From: Mytilus californianus
Taxonomy: Eukaryota > Mollusca > Bivalvia > Mytilida > Mytilidae
Direction: 5' to 3'
DNA: 64,000 nucleotides
NCBI RefSeq assembly: GCF_021869535.1
Contig: NW_026262734.1
Location: 95,113,285-95,177,284, forward strand
Part shown: piece after piece, positions 11,935 through 22,800 of the stretch
How the letters are laid out: every line of letters starts with the position of its first letter
Numbering within the stretch: the first letter of the stretch is position 1
The notes under the pieces: model-generated
What the model was told of the DNA's origin: nothing
The model's database searches: none
The model's input: only the letters and a program-made list of their open reading frames with translations
Made by a program: the position numbers and the translations under genes

Positions 11935-12786
11935 AGAATTTAACTGTTTCTTTTCTATTTTGGTAATGGACATCATTTAATTACCAAATTGAAGTCTTGA
12001 TGAATACATGTTTGTTTGCATATCAAAACGTATTTTTTATTTTTTTTTTATTTATGTTGATCATAATTGACTCTTTTTATTCATAGCCTAGTTAACTTGT
12101 ACCAGAAACAAATATAACAAATAAATTCATTATGTGTAGAAAATAATTAAAAAACTACCCTCAACTTTTATATCTTGCACACATATTTCCAAAATGGCTA
12201 TACTGATGCAAATATTTGATTTATCATAGTATTAATGTGTAGGTCTGTCGTCAATAATTGTTTGGGTGATATGAAACAATGAATATGGTGTATAAATTCA
12301 TGACACAAAATTTCTACATACACTTGACAAAGCCCAAAGCAACGGAACAGCAGTTTTATTGCTGTTCTTCATCTGAAAGTTACAGTGATGCTTTCAACGG
12401 TCTCACCGCAATGTCATTTTAAGACGGAATTCTTTGCTGTATGTCTATAACGATACCGGACTATGTTAGGGTTTTTGATTGCATGATTACAAGAGCATTT
12501 TGAGGCTTATTATTTTATCACAATGTGTTATTCCTAATGAATAATTGACTGCGTTATTTCATTAGTGTGATAATTTTATAACTGAAGGAAATGGTTTAAT
12601 GACAACCAAAGAACAACAATGAGTTATTACATGATTACGTGCACCCCCTTAACAGAGACTCGATAAATCTTCATCTGTGTAAAGTAGTTGGGGCGATAAA
12701 GATTAATTTTGGTCCAAACATATAACATACCATCTGGGTATAAAGCAATGGCACACCACAACTAAATTTTTTAACATGTTATAAAA
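11935..12786. other. Intron sequence, no feature recognised
   Basis: A+T-rich. A short perfect hairpin (GAACAGCA around a TTTTAT loop) at 12347-12367 is the only structure noticed. Confidence 0.4.
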
Positions 12787-12787
12787 A

Positions 12788-13035
12788 AGAAGATGTGGTA
12801 TGATTGCCAATGAGACAACTCTCCACAAGAGACCTAATGACACAGAAATTGACAACTATAGGTCACCGTACGACCTTCAACAATGAGCAAAGCCCATACC
12901 GCATAGTCAGCTATAAAAGGCCCCGAAATGACAATGTAAAACAATTCAAACGAGAAAACTAACGGCCTAATGGGGTTAAACATGTTAGCGGGATCCCAAC
13001 CCTCCCCCTAACCTGGGACAGTGGTGTAACAGTAC
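12788..13035 (+). repeat. Dispersed repeat family A, near-full copy
   Basis: It starts GAAGATGTGGTATGATTGCC and continues with AATGAGACAACTCTCCACAA, GGTCACCGTACGACCTTCAA, AAGCCCATACCGCATAGTCA, and the 3' block AACATGTTAGCGGGATCCCA. This is the reference copy in the window. Others lie at 24237, 24449, 26362 (-), 36628, 44505, 48776 (-), 51517, 52384 (-), 59768 and 63728. No ORF is conserved. Confidence 0.85.
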
Positions 13036-13039
13036 AACA

Positions 13040-13838
13040 TAAGTATCATAAGTTACATACATTTCTTTTAAATATCGAAGTTGTATTTGTTGTGCGCTCG
13101 AAGTTTACCGGATCAAGGTATGTCAAACAATGAAGTAAAAGCAGACAAAAATGGACTTTTAATCTGATTCCTTCATTTAAAAGTTTAGTTATAGTCTTGG
13201 TTCTTTAAGACATCTACACAAATATGTCCTTTTCATGATAATTTATGTTAAAGCCCTGTCAATATATCTCTAGCACCTTGGAAAGATGAGCTTCAAATGT
13301 TTGTAAAATGCTAGGACGAAAAAGGTCCTCTAATGACCCCTATTCTTTGAGGTTTCAGTGGATTGATTTACTTGATGTATAGGAAATTGTTACCAGGACC
13401 AAATACAGATAAGAGTTTTTCTTCAATTCTGAAAATAAAGGCACCAAAAAGGGTGGAAAGTCATCATTGTTAACAGCAGGTTGTTACTTATCGGTTCGAA
13501 GTTAGTTGAACGTATATGTCAGTCTAATTTTAAATAGGACATCCCCTATCTGCCACCTGATAACGTGATGGTTAGGTTGATCTGAGAGGGGTGGGTAGCT
13601 CTATTCTGACAGTCCACAAGTCATACTTCCCTATTTGTCAAACAGCCTATTTTTCCGACACTTCCTTTAGTCGACAGTCCAAAAGTTGACCAAAAAGACT
13701 GGGTTTTTTTTGCTTCATTAACCCTTTTTTCCAGAATATTTTTGGACGACAGGTTAAAACATTGTGTCTGTTTCATTTTTATCTTTAAATGAAAAATGCA
13801 CGCATTGATTTCTGTATTTACAATAAAAGTAGTTTTTA
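13040..13838. other. Intron sequence, no feature recognised
   Basis: Moderately A+T-rich unique-looking sequence. No exon, repeat array or terminal inverted repeat seen. Confidence 0.4.
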
Positions 13839-13839
13839 A

Positions 13840-13972
13840 GTAAACAAGTAAGTTAAGTTGTTTAAACGAGTTAGTTAAGTCGTTATAACAAGTTAGCTAA
13901 GTTGTTAGCTAAGTCGTTACAACAAGTAAGCTAAGTCGTTATAACAAGTAAGCTTAGTCGTTACAACGACTT
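13840..13972. repeat. 22-bp tandem repeat (AACAAGTAAGCTAAGTCGTT)
   Basis: About six degenerate units with alternating AAGTTG/AAGTCG variants. The last unit is followed by AACGACTT, complementary to the AAGTCGTT core, so the array can form a terminal hairpin. Confidence 0.85.
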
Positions 13973-14049
13973 AAAAATAAAACTCCAATCAAATAAAAAC
14001 CAAAAAACTGCTAATTTTCCTTAAAATTACCAATTCAGGGGCAGCAATC

Positions 14050-14400
14050 CCAAAACATGTTGTCTGATTTGTCTGAAAAATTTCGGACGGATAGATTTTG
14101 ACCTGATGAACATTTTGACCCCCTGTCAGATTGGCTCTAAATGCTTTAGTTTCAGAAATATAAGCCAAAATCTACATTTTACCCCAAGGTTCTATTTTTA
14201 TACAAGGCGACCATCTTGATTATTGGGCGGGGTCATCGGATACTTTTTTAAAACTAGATACCCTAAAGATGATTTTGGCCATATCCGCTTTAATTTTGCC
14301 AAGAATTTCAGAGGAGAAGATTTTTGTAAAAGTTAACGACGACAACGGATGCCAAGTGATGAGAAAAAGCTCACGTAGCCCTCTGGTCCAGGTGAGCTAA
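14050..14400 (-). repeat. Reverse fragment related to the 8.28-kb element
   Basis: Read on the - strand it starts TAGCTCACCTGGACCAGAGG, continues with TTTTCTCATCACTTGGCATC and GTTAACTTTTAC, matching the start of the 8280 element. It then diverges into a different body (CGACCATCTTGATTATTGGG on the + strand). It abuts the 70-bp array without a gap. Confidence 0.65.
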
Positions 14401-14401
14401 A

Positions 14402-14722
14402 AAAGCAAAACGGACAAAAAGCAACGGACAAAAAGCAAAAGTGTCGGACAAAAAGCAAAATTATCGGACAAATAGCGAAACGGACAAAAAGCAACGGATA
14501 AAAAGCAAAAATGTCGGACAAAAAGCAAAATTATCGGACAAAAAGCAAAACGGACAAAAAGCAACGGACAAAAAGCAAAAGTGTCGGACAAAAAGCAAAA
14601 TTATCGGACAAAAAGCAAAACGGACAAAAAGCAACGGACAAAAAGCAAAAGTGTCGGACAAAAAGCAAAATTATCGGACAAAAAGCAAAAGCGGACAAAA
14701 AGCAAATTGCGGACAAAAAGCA
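14402..14722 (-). repeat. 70-bp tandem array of GCTTTTTGTCCG units (copy 2, inverted)
   Basis: This is the reverse complement of the 5866-6142 array. The TTAT spacer recurs at 14461, 14531, 14601 and 14671, an exact 70-bp period. Its outer end (GGTGCTTTTTGTCCGC read on the - strand) and a TTTGATA/TATGATA-like flank match the outer end of copy 1, so the two share a boundary and are copies of one unit. Long ORFs on both strands are products of the repeat. Confidence 0.95.
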
Positions 14723-14734
14723 CCGTATCATACG

Positions 14735-15539
14735 ATGTCTGATTTATATTGCGTTTTGTTTTAAAGGTCTTTGTATTATCTAATAAAAACAAATGTCCTT
14801 TATTATAAATCAAGCAATCGAAAATGTATTCCTTCCATAAAACGCAAAAATGTATGATCTAAATATTGACAATTTCAGGTCTTTTCCGATTCATATTCGA
14901 TTTACCTGGCACAGTTTAAACTGGTAACCTTGACCTTTTCAACAACATTTGAGTTCAAAAATTGATAACCAAATGACTTCAATACCTCGAGCCTAAATCT
15001 ACGAACTGAAAACACACTGTCGTTGAAACAAATCGGATTAAAAAACCTTTTCGAGTCTTTGTCTACTCATACTACATCTTTTGTCAAATAAACTCCCTTC
15101 CCCATGTTACTTAGAGCATCTTTTATGGAATGTTTTATTGTGACTGTTTTGCTGAGTGTGAATTCGCATTGCTATAAGACGAGTCATGGTATTTTTCTAT
15201 CCAAAATTCGTGTATTTAGTTTTGATGTTATATTCGTTATTGTTAAATGTCTTCTCGTTTGTAGTTGTAATTCTTACTTTTGTCTGTTCTAGTCGTGTGT
15301 GAGGGTAAAGATAATTTATCACCCAGTTCATTTATAAGATTTTAGTTTGGGTCAACTAAACTTACACTATGTATTTGGTTTTCAGTTTGATTTAGAAGAA
15401 ATACTGGCATAGCTAGATAATACAATTAATTATCTAATTACTTACACAATTTTATATTAATAAGTATTGTAATGTTCATTGTTATTAAATACATGTAATA
15501 TCACTTACAAACCTAATCTCGAACTCTATCCTTTTTTTT
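14735..15539. other. Intron sequence, probably partly old repeat
   Basis: No exon is supported. The open frame 15104-15292 overlaps text that reads like the 5' part of the repeat described next, so it is not called as a gene. Confidence 0.35.
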
Positions 15540-15960
15540 GGAAATTTTTAGAAATTTTCCTTTGACGTCACTTTTGTGCGTCGATCTATTCGGCTGCCAT
15601 ACAATGCGTTGTTCGGCTGTGCTGTGTTTGTGTGCTGACCTAGGTTGTTTTACGTATTCGTTTTTATTTTGTAGTTAGTCACCACTTCTGTGTTAACATG
15701 TATATCAATTATATGGTCATTTTTATAAATTTACTGTTTGCCAAAATTTGAAATATTCTACATACTAAGGATTTTCTTATCCCAGACAGATAACCGTAGC
15801 CGTATTTGGCACAACTTTTTGGAATTTTGGGTCATCAATGCTCTTCATCTTGGTTTGGCTTTCTTTGCTATTTTGACCTGAGCGTCACTGATGAGTTTTA
15901 TGTAGACGAAACACGCGTCTGGCGTATTAAATTATAAGCCTGGTACCTTTAATAACTATT
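15540..15960 (+). repeat. Dispersed repeat family D, longest copy
   Basis: It contains GTGCGTCGATCTATTCGGCT, TCACCACTTCTGTGTTAACA, GGTCATCAATGCTCTTCATC, GACCTGAGCGTCACTGATGA and the hallmark GACGAAACACGCGTCTGGCG. Its last ~75 bp align with the terminal segment at 6805-6900, and its middle aligns with the reverse copy at 44-165. Confidence 0.7.
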
Positions 15961-16085
15961 AGCTTGTCGTAATATTCTATTGTATTGTTGATTTGTGTGT
16001 TTCTCTGTCCTTTATGTTCTTCCATTTATTTGTAGTGTAGTCCTGTCATGTAATGTTGTAATTGTAGTATTATATTTAACATTGC

Positions 16086-16262
16086 CATTAAAGTGGGAGA
16101 TTTGGCTAGCCACAAAACCAGGTCCAACCCACCATTTTTTCTGAAAATGTCCTGTACCAAGTCAGGAAAATGGCTATTGTTATCTTCTCCTCCCTCCTTT
16201 TATTACGGATTACTCCTGCGTAAATGCATTATCCAGTACCAGATATTTCTTCAAAGTTCACC
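16086..16262 (+). repeat. Dispersed repeat family F, copy 1
   Basis: Words GTGGGAGATTTGGCTAGCCA, CAGGTCCAACCCACCA and TGTACCAAGTCAGGAAAATG recur in the same order at 37425-37560 and, reversed, at 54900-55055. Not coding. Confidence 0.6.
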
Positions 16263-16516
16263 TGCAGTATATATATTCAGTACATGTTTCTGTGTTTATA
16301 CTTTAATGCATTAATTATTGCTTCTGTGCTAGAAATATTTTTGCAATAATGTATTTACTGATTGTATGTGAGTGATTTTTTTTATGTGTTTGACAACCAT
16401 ATATATTGATAAACCCAACCTTTTATTTTTCCGCATACGTGAAACATTTTCCCCCGTATATGCAATATTCTATAATTATACTATCAGCCACCTATTTTGT
16501 ATTTGATGTGTGAATA

Positions 16517-16784
16517 GATTTGATTTGATTTGATTTTTGGTGTTTTAACTCCACTTTAAAGCACCGTTTTTGGGCTATTTCGTGGCGGCCAGTTTTTATT
16601 GGTGGAGGAAGCCGGAGTTCCCGGAGAAAACCACAGACCTTCGATAGGAAAACTGACAATCCTAATCAATTAAGATTGGAGTCAAGTGCACCCACAAGAG
16701 CGGGGTTCGAACTCACAAACTCAGTGTTGACTGGCTAGTGATTACAGTAGTAACTACTTAGACCACTCGGCCACCGAGGCCCCT
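16517..16784 (-). mobile_element. tRNA-derived SINE with (AAATC)n tail
   Basis: On the - strand it opens with a tRNA-like head, GGCCGAGTGGTCTAAG (RNA polymerase III A box), followed about 50 nt later by GAGTTCGAACCCCG (B box). It then has a conserved body (CCGGCTTCCTCCACCAATAA, CTGGCCGCCACGAAATAGCC) and ends in a short AAATC tail at 16517-16536. This is a standard pol III SINE layout with a Ser/Leu-type tRNA head. Fragments of the same SINE occur at 48062-48150 and 51196-51232. Confidence 0.85.
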
Positions 16785-16789
16785 ACGAA

Positions 16790-17224
16790 CCACAGAAGGA
16801 CACTCGTTATATTTGAGACTTTGTGAGCCTTTGAAATTCGTCAAATGTTTTGTAGATTAATGTTACGTCACAAACATCTTGTAGCTTTCATTGTGATTCA
16901 CGTTATTGAGGAACAAAAACGTTTTTTATCCATTGTGAATTTGTCATATCTATGTAGCAACATGCATGCAGCATATGTATGTGGTGTATAAATCTCCAAG
17001 TTGCTTGCTCTCTCGATCACGAATTTCTTGATAGAGGTTTTAATGCTAAGAAGACAGCCAGCGAACTGAGGGAATTTAAAGGTTACGGTGTAGTCATTCC
17101 TTCAACGTTGTTTCTGGCAAATGCATGACATGATAGACAGTTATAAAACATTTGTGTCTCAAAAGATGTAATCAGCATCTTCAAAAAGATTTGATGGCTT
17201 GTGGTTAAAAGTTACATTTACAGT
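16790..17224. other. Intron sequence, no feature recognised
   Basis: Nothing beyond A+T-rich unique-looking DNA was seen. Confidence 0.35.
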
Positions 17225-17335
17225 ACTTTTTTCTGCACCAGATGCACATTTCGGCAATGAATGTCTCTTGAGTCGTACTCGAGGCCAAACTAATTGAAAT
17301 TCCAAAGCGTTTTAAAAATATGAAGGGCAATTATG
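17225..17335 (-). repeat. Family D terminal segment, reverse copy
   Basis: GCACCAGATGCACATTTCGG and AATGAATGTCTCTTGAG are the diverged reverse complement of the terminal block seen at 6805 and 45225. Confidence 0.55.
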
Positions 17336-17339
17336 ACAC

Positions 17340-18395
17340 AAAAGTATAGCTAAAGGTGGTTAAAATGGTGATATATATATTCGATATACATGTATATACA
17401 TGGCAGGAAATATCATATGTTTTCATTAAATTTTATTTAAAGTGATGTGAAGTTTTTACATGCCTCCCAAAAATTTGCCGAAAGTAGAATTTCTATCACT
17501 TTTAGTGATACCTTTTCTGAAATCATTTAAATGTATTTTCTTGAGAATCAGATCAAAATCAACCGTTTATTCTTAATATTAAGTGTTGAATAATTTAAAA
17601 CAGTACAATTTTTTTACTCCCAGTCACATATGCATTTGTCGTTATTCAAACAACGTATTCAAGTTTCGGTTTTAAATGTTTCCAATTTTGTATTTGATTT
17701 GTCATTTAAGGGTCTTGATTGGAGAGTCATTGATACGTTTATACAAAACGACAAAGCAGTAGTTTACCTAAATTTTAATCCCAGAAATTGATTAAAAATA
17801 CAATTGAGGGTATCAAACAAATACTTAGTGAATTGACTTTGATCTAATATATGCGAGACCTGGTTCGTCTACAAGGTAAGCGTCTCCTGCTGTGTATGCC
17901 TCCACTACAGGGCAAATATTTACTCAGTCAAAATGTCATAATTGCGAAAAGAACACAATAGGTAAGCCTAATATTGAAAGGTTCGCGTTCGACGACTTGA
18001 TTCCGTTAAATTGCATCGGAAAGTTCACATGGTTCATGGAAGAGAAATATTGGTTAGCATCTCTGAACCATTGCCGGAATAGATTTTAAAATATGGACCG
18101 TCAAATAGAAAATAGCAAACGACTATTTAAAAATCAATTCTGATGTTAATATCAACTTACTTTGAAGGATTTATAACTCTTCTGATATTTTAAAAGAATC
18201 TAAACAAAATTTTAAACTATGACCGGAATAGTTGTGATGTTCATATCAATATACTTTGAAGGCTTTTTTACTCTTCTGCTATCTTAAAAGGATTGTATTG
18301 CTCAATAGCTTTCAAATAAGGGAAAATAACACGGATCAAAATGTGAAAAAACACTCCATATAGTATGTTATTACCTAAGCACCATTACGGGCGAT
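17340..18395. other. Intron sequence with one weak mini-exon candidate
   Basis: Mostly A+T-rich DNA. At 17911-17961 a 51-nt segment is framed by an AG acceptor and a GTAAGC donor, phase 1-1. It is discussed under findings but not called. Confidence 0.35.
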
Positions 18396-18700
18396 AAGTG
18401 ATACTTGCAGAACTGGATATGATTCTTGCTCTAGAGCACATTAGAACATTCCTGTTTTTTTCAAAGGGTTCATGCTTCCTTTCATTTCTCTGTGTAGTGT
18501 TTTATAGACTGTCGTTTGTTACTTCTGTCTTGTGTGAACAACATTTTAGTGTTTTTGTTGTGTCGTTGTTCTCCGCTTATATTTGATGTGTTTCCCTCAG
18601 TTTTAGTTTGTAACCCGGATTTGTTTTTTCTCAATCGATTTATGAATTTCGAAAAGCGGTATACTACTGTTGCCTTTATTTGACGGGTTTCCTTCTGAAT
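18396..18700 (+). repeat. Dispersed repeat family E, copy 1
   Basis: Contains GTTTTATAGACTGTCGTTTG, GTTGTGTCGTTGTTCTCCGC, ATATTTGATGTGTTTCCCTC, AACCCGGATTTG and GCGGTATACTACTGTTGCCT. A reversed copy lies at 25085-25240. No coding potential is retained. Confidence 0.7.
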
Positions 18701-18855
18701 ATTTATCGTCTATTTGGCATCTTTTGCCACTATTTATGTATTTGTTTGTGTATGTAAAATGTAATATAAAATGCTTTGAAATCAACCTCTAATATTCCTT
18801 GTACTTAACGTAATGTGGTATAGTAAGTTATTAGCTCAGATTTTTCAACTTGCAG

Positions 18856-19132
18856 TTCCCGTAAAACTTGTTAACATTAACAAACAGCCTGATCAAACAC
18901 AATATGACAGAATGATGGACAATTTAACATTAACTTGTAAAGGAAGTGGAAAGCCTGAACCGACATACGTATGGTTTAAAAAAGGACAACAAGAGAAAAA
19001 TACTTTCAAGAACAAATCTTTATGTTATTGATGATGTTATACGAAATAACAGTGGAGTATACATCTGTGAAGCTTCCAACATTATAGACAACGTAGAGTA
19101 CAGAATGAATTACTCAGTGGACATTGATATAG
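18856..19132 (+). CDS. Exon: second Ig-like (I-set type) domain, frame-disrupted
   Basis: This is an Ig-domain exon bounded by TTTCAACTTGCAG and the donor GTGAGT at 19133, both phase 1, matching the first Ig exon. The first frame reads DNLTLTCKGSGKPEPTYVWF, giving the strand-B Cys, the Pro-rich loop and the core Trp. It then hits a stop at about 19031. The next frame carries the rest of the fold, DDVIRNNSGVYICEASN, with the diagnostic D-x-G/S-x-Y-x-C strand-F motif, and reaches the donor in phase 1. The exon is 277 nt, one more than a multiple of 3. The change of frame falls at a run of five A at 18996-19000, so a one-base insertion there explains everything. It is either a sequencing/assembly slip, an allelic null or early pseudogenisation. 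Extracellular recognition or adhesion is inferred from the fold only. Confidence 0.75.
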
Positions 19133-19138
19133 GTGAGT

Positions 19139-19689
19139 TGACTAAACGGCTAATGGTCTGGTAAAAGTGATATAAAATCATATTGACAGCAAATCCCTAA
19201 TTTGTTAGTAAAAACCCCGCATTTATCATTCGAGAATCGAGTGGAGATAATATATGAGAAAGCCGTCAACAGATATCGCTGCGTAGAAAATAATTCACTG
19301 CAGGAGACGACCCGGTAGGAAATTGTGAATTTGTTAAATTTTAGGAAACTCAACGTATCATGAGCGGTAAACATGATATCATTAATGATATATCATGAAA
19401 AAGATACAAGAAGTCAAGGTAATATATCGTTGAAAAAAAAAATTCAAGTCATTGATTTTCAGTCGCCATTTTTCAACTTCGACTTTTATTGACAAATTCT
19501 CAACTCAGGACGAATTGAATTTTATCCAGGAAAAATAAATATTACTAGTTTGTTTTTATAAACTGGATCATGGAGAACAGAACTGGGATAGTCACATAAC
19601 ATCACCATTGGTTGTGTATACACGAGCACAATTCAGTACACATCACAATTTTGTAAGGCCGTGCATTGACTCCCTATTATTTTTTTTGC
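19139..19689. other. Intron sequence, no feature recognised
   Basis: A+T-rich sequence after the second Ig exon. An ATGATATATCATG-type palindrome at about 19373-19398 was noticed. No exon seen. Confidence 0.35.
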
Positions 19690-19885
19690 AACCGCCGTAG
19701 TGGAGTGAGAATTAAGTTTTACCCTTGTCCATCTGTACGTCCCAAAGTTGGTTTCCGTTCTCTAACTTTAAGTTTGAGTTTTGGTGGTGTAAATTTAAAC
19801 GTTCTTCAGTTATGTCCCTTTATAACTTTATATGATATGCAAGCAGGGACATCATGGTCACATTCCTTATTTATTTCTTAAAACG
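19690..19885 (+). repeat. Fragment of the 8.28-kb element family
   Basis: GTCCCAAAGTTGGTTTCCGT, TTTTGGTGGTGTAAATTTAA and AGTTATGTCCCTTTATAA follow the same order as in 8630-9120. Confidence 0.6.
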
Positions 19886-19889
19886 TCTC

Positions 19890-22800
19890 TGCTCTATACC
19901 AAGGAAAAGACAGTCAACAAGCCATTGCAATTAATAAAATCTGTTATTTTTATTGATGTATTTTTCCTTTTTATGCCTCACTGATTTTTTTGAGTACATG
20001 AAATAAAAAATATAAACAAAAGTTGGCAACGTTCTTAAAAATGACACAGATATTCTGAATTCAGCACATTATGCATAATAGAATGTGTCTATAAGCCTCC
20101 AAATAATATGCCATAATTAGTGAATTCTTTTTTGGGAAGTACAAGTGTGAATAATGGTTATATGTTAAGCTTGTGACTCCAGTGAAATTTCATCAGATCT
20201 GATAAATCATAGATAAAAGATAGAGGAAAAATAGTTAGAACACTCAGATCTTTATTTTGTTCCAAATAGTTGTAATTACAAAGAAGATGATATCACATCA
20301 TAAAATAATATTGTGTGTGTTCATTCCCTGTTCATCTTTAAGCAATATTTCATGAGCTGTTTTATAGATGGTTGTGCAATCTGCATCCAGTTTATCTAAA
20401 TCAATCTCTATTTATGTTGAATAAGTCCATTCGTTGTTTACATTTTTTTTCTGCATGTACCTGCATTTGATGAGGATTTACCTATAAGTCAATATGGTAT
20501 TTTTTTTTATTCTTCATTATTACGCTCTTTAAGTATATGTTACCAGAGATAGTTTTATATGTCTCTAATGTCTAATGGTACAATTTAGACTGAACAAAGC
20601 GTTTCATACTCATTATATAATTATTTTTCACATCATATGGCCCTGTTTCATGTTGTGTTTTTTTTTTATTTGATTACATCAATTGATATCCACTGAAAAA
20701 TAGAAATTAAATTACATAGTATAAATGAAATGCTATTTGTAGTTTTTTTTACAGTATATTGGCATTTTACTTTTATTATGTTTATAGCATGTTTTTGCAG
20801 TATTTAGTTATTTGAAATACAAGATTGGGGATAGGGTTTTGAGTTGACAAATACCTGGTTGCTATCAAACGCAGAATACATCCCGTTACTCTTGGCATTT
20901 ACAATAACTGTTATTGCATATATGTGTACACCTGTTCTTTAAAGTAACTTGACATTTCTTTTGGGGCCAGAATGTGCATTTTTTAAAAATATTTCTATAC
21001 TTAGTCTGACTCAGAAAAACAAGGTACTAAAATAATTCATTTCCTTTATCTTATCATTAAGCTTTCAATAAATAAAGAAATAAAGGTTTCATTTATTTAT
21101 AAGAGTTGGAAGTTTTTATTTCTATTGAAAGATATAAAATTTACTTTATCTTGTTAAATACAAATATGACAACTCAAGAGAAGTGTACAAAATGTAAATG
21201 GTGGATGTGTATCCATGTCATATGCCAAGCTATATATCTTGTAAGTCCTGACAAGTTCTGAATGATAAAACACAGAAAAATCTACATTATAGAAATGTGG
21301 TTTTTTTTTATAATATAATCTCTATTCTTAAATGAATCAGCACACAACACAAAGAAAAAATGTTATTCTAACATTAATTTAGTCAGGAAAGGATTTTATT
21401 TTTTACTCAGTCTCTAATTGCCATAATCATATTTTTATTTTTCATCAATCATGTTAATGTTTCTCAATTTCTATAACCTTGTAATATTGCTACTTTCATA
21501 CACATAGGCATTACTTGTTGGGTTAAGCCTTTCGATAGAGTACCTTGATATTTTCATTTAAAAACAAAACATTGCCAATGTTTATCATTAGACCTCAGAT
21601 ACATAATTATCTAATTATTCAATGTCTAAAAATTTGTAACACCCATTTAGAATGAGAAAAAAACTTCTATCAAAGTTTGAGAAAATAGAGATAAACGAGC
21701 AATCAGAGAAAATGCGGAAATATTTTTACGTCTTTGACACTAATTTTACCATTAACTGTAGTATTCTAGTTAAAAAAAGTTTTGTTTACAACTAAATGTA
21801 ATAATTGGCATTTTCCCTAGCAGTATTCCTCATTCCTAGATTATTATAAGAATTTTGTTGGAATATCTCTATAAAATAGCCATACTTTCTGTAATACTTT
21901 CTCTCACAGTTTAGGTCCTGGATCTTCGCAGGTGCCCTCATTCCAATGAGTTATTATAATTTCAACAATATTGTTCATACTTACACATTTTACTATCGCA
22001 AACGGATAAATTATTGGATGTTTTGTTCCAGAAAAACGGTTTCCCTCACTGAAACTCCTCCCTCAATTCTAATCAGCCGTCAATTGGACGAATTTTCGTT
22101 CGAGTTATCTCCTTTTGGCCGGACGCCAATTGTGACACAGTTGAATTGACAAATGGTTTACCTGGCGACTTTTGGTAACATTGGACATTTCATGTTCATA
22201 ATATCAGGAGGTATTATCCTTCTTAAAGAAAAAAACGTTACAGTTGCGTGTGGCATTTCAATTAACATATAATCACTGAGAAGTGTCACGGCTGCGGCAC
22301 GTTTTTTTTTTTATCTTTGCCAATCAAATAATCAAGGAAATTATACATTTTTCTTGTTAAAGGAATAACGGATTGAAGGTTTCAAACCTGCCGATTCGAA
22401 TGATATATTTGGTAAAGCATGGTAAATACACAAAATATTTTTACACGTCGATTTTGTGGCGTCATTGCCTTTGCTAAAAAATGTTATTTTCTAACTGAAA
22501 ATCAAGTGACCAGAATAATAAAATTGACGTCATAATCGGATTTGCTGTCCGGCTGATCTAGATTGTACTGTTACCGCGGACTAGGTCAATTTTCTTTGAA
22601 TTTCATTGATACCTAAATTTTATTCGTTTTTTTACTGACTATTTGAACTTTTTAAAAATCAAAGATAGCATATCGATGTTCAGAAAGGTTTCTAAATGGA
22701 AAGGTAAAAAAAACTCATTAAAGATATGAAGCTTATACTAAAATACATCAGACACACATAGTGTATACATAAAAATATACATAAAAACATCAGTCAAATA

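Noticed and set aside
15104-15292. 62-codon hydrophobic frame
   Set aside because: No domain, no splice support, and its text reads like repeat sequence next to the family D copy.
16517-16784. Possible tRNA gene (A and B boxes on the - strand)
   Set aside because: The head is followed by a long conserved non-tRNA body and an AAATC tail, and fragments recur in the window, so it is a SINE.
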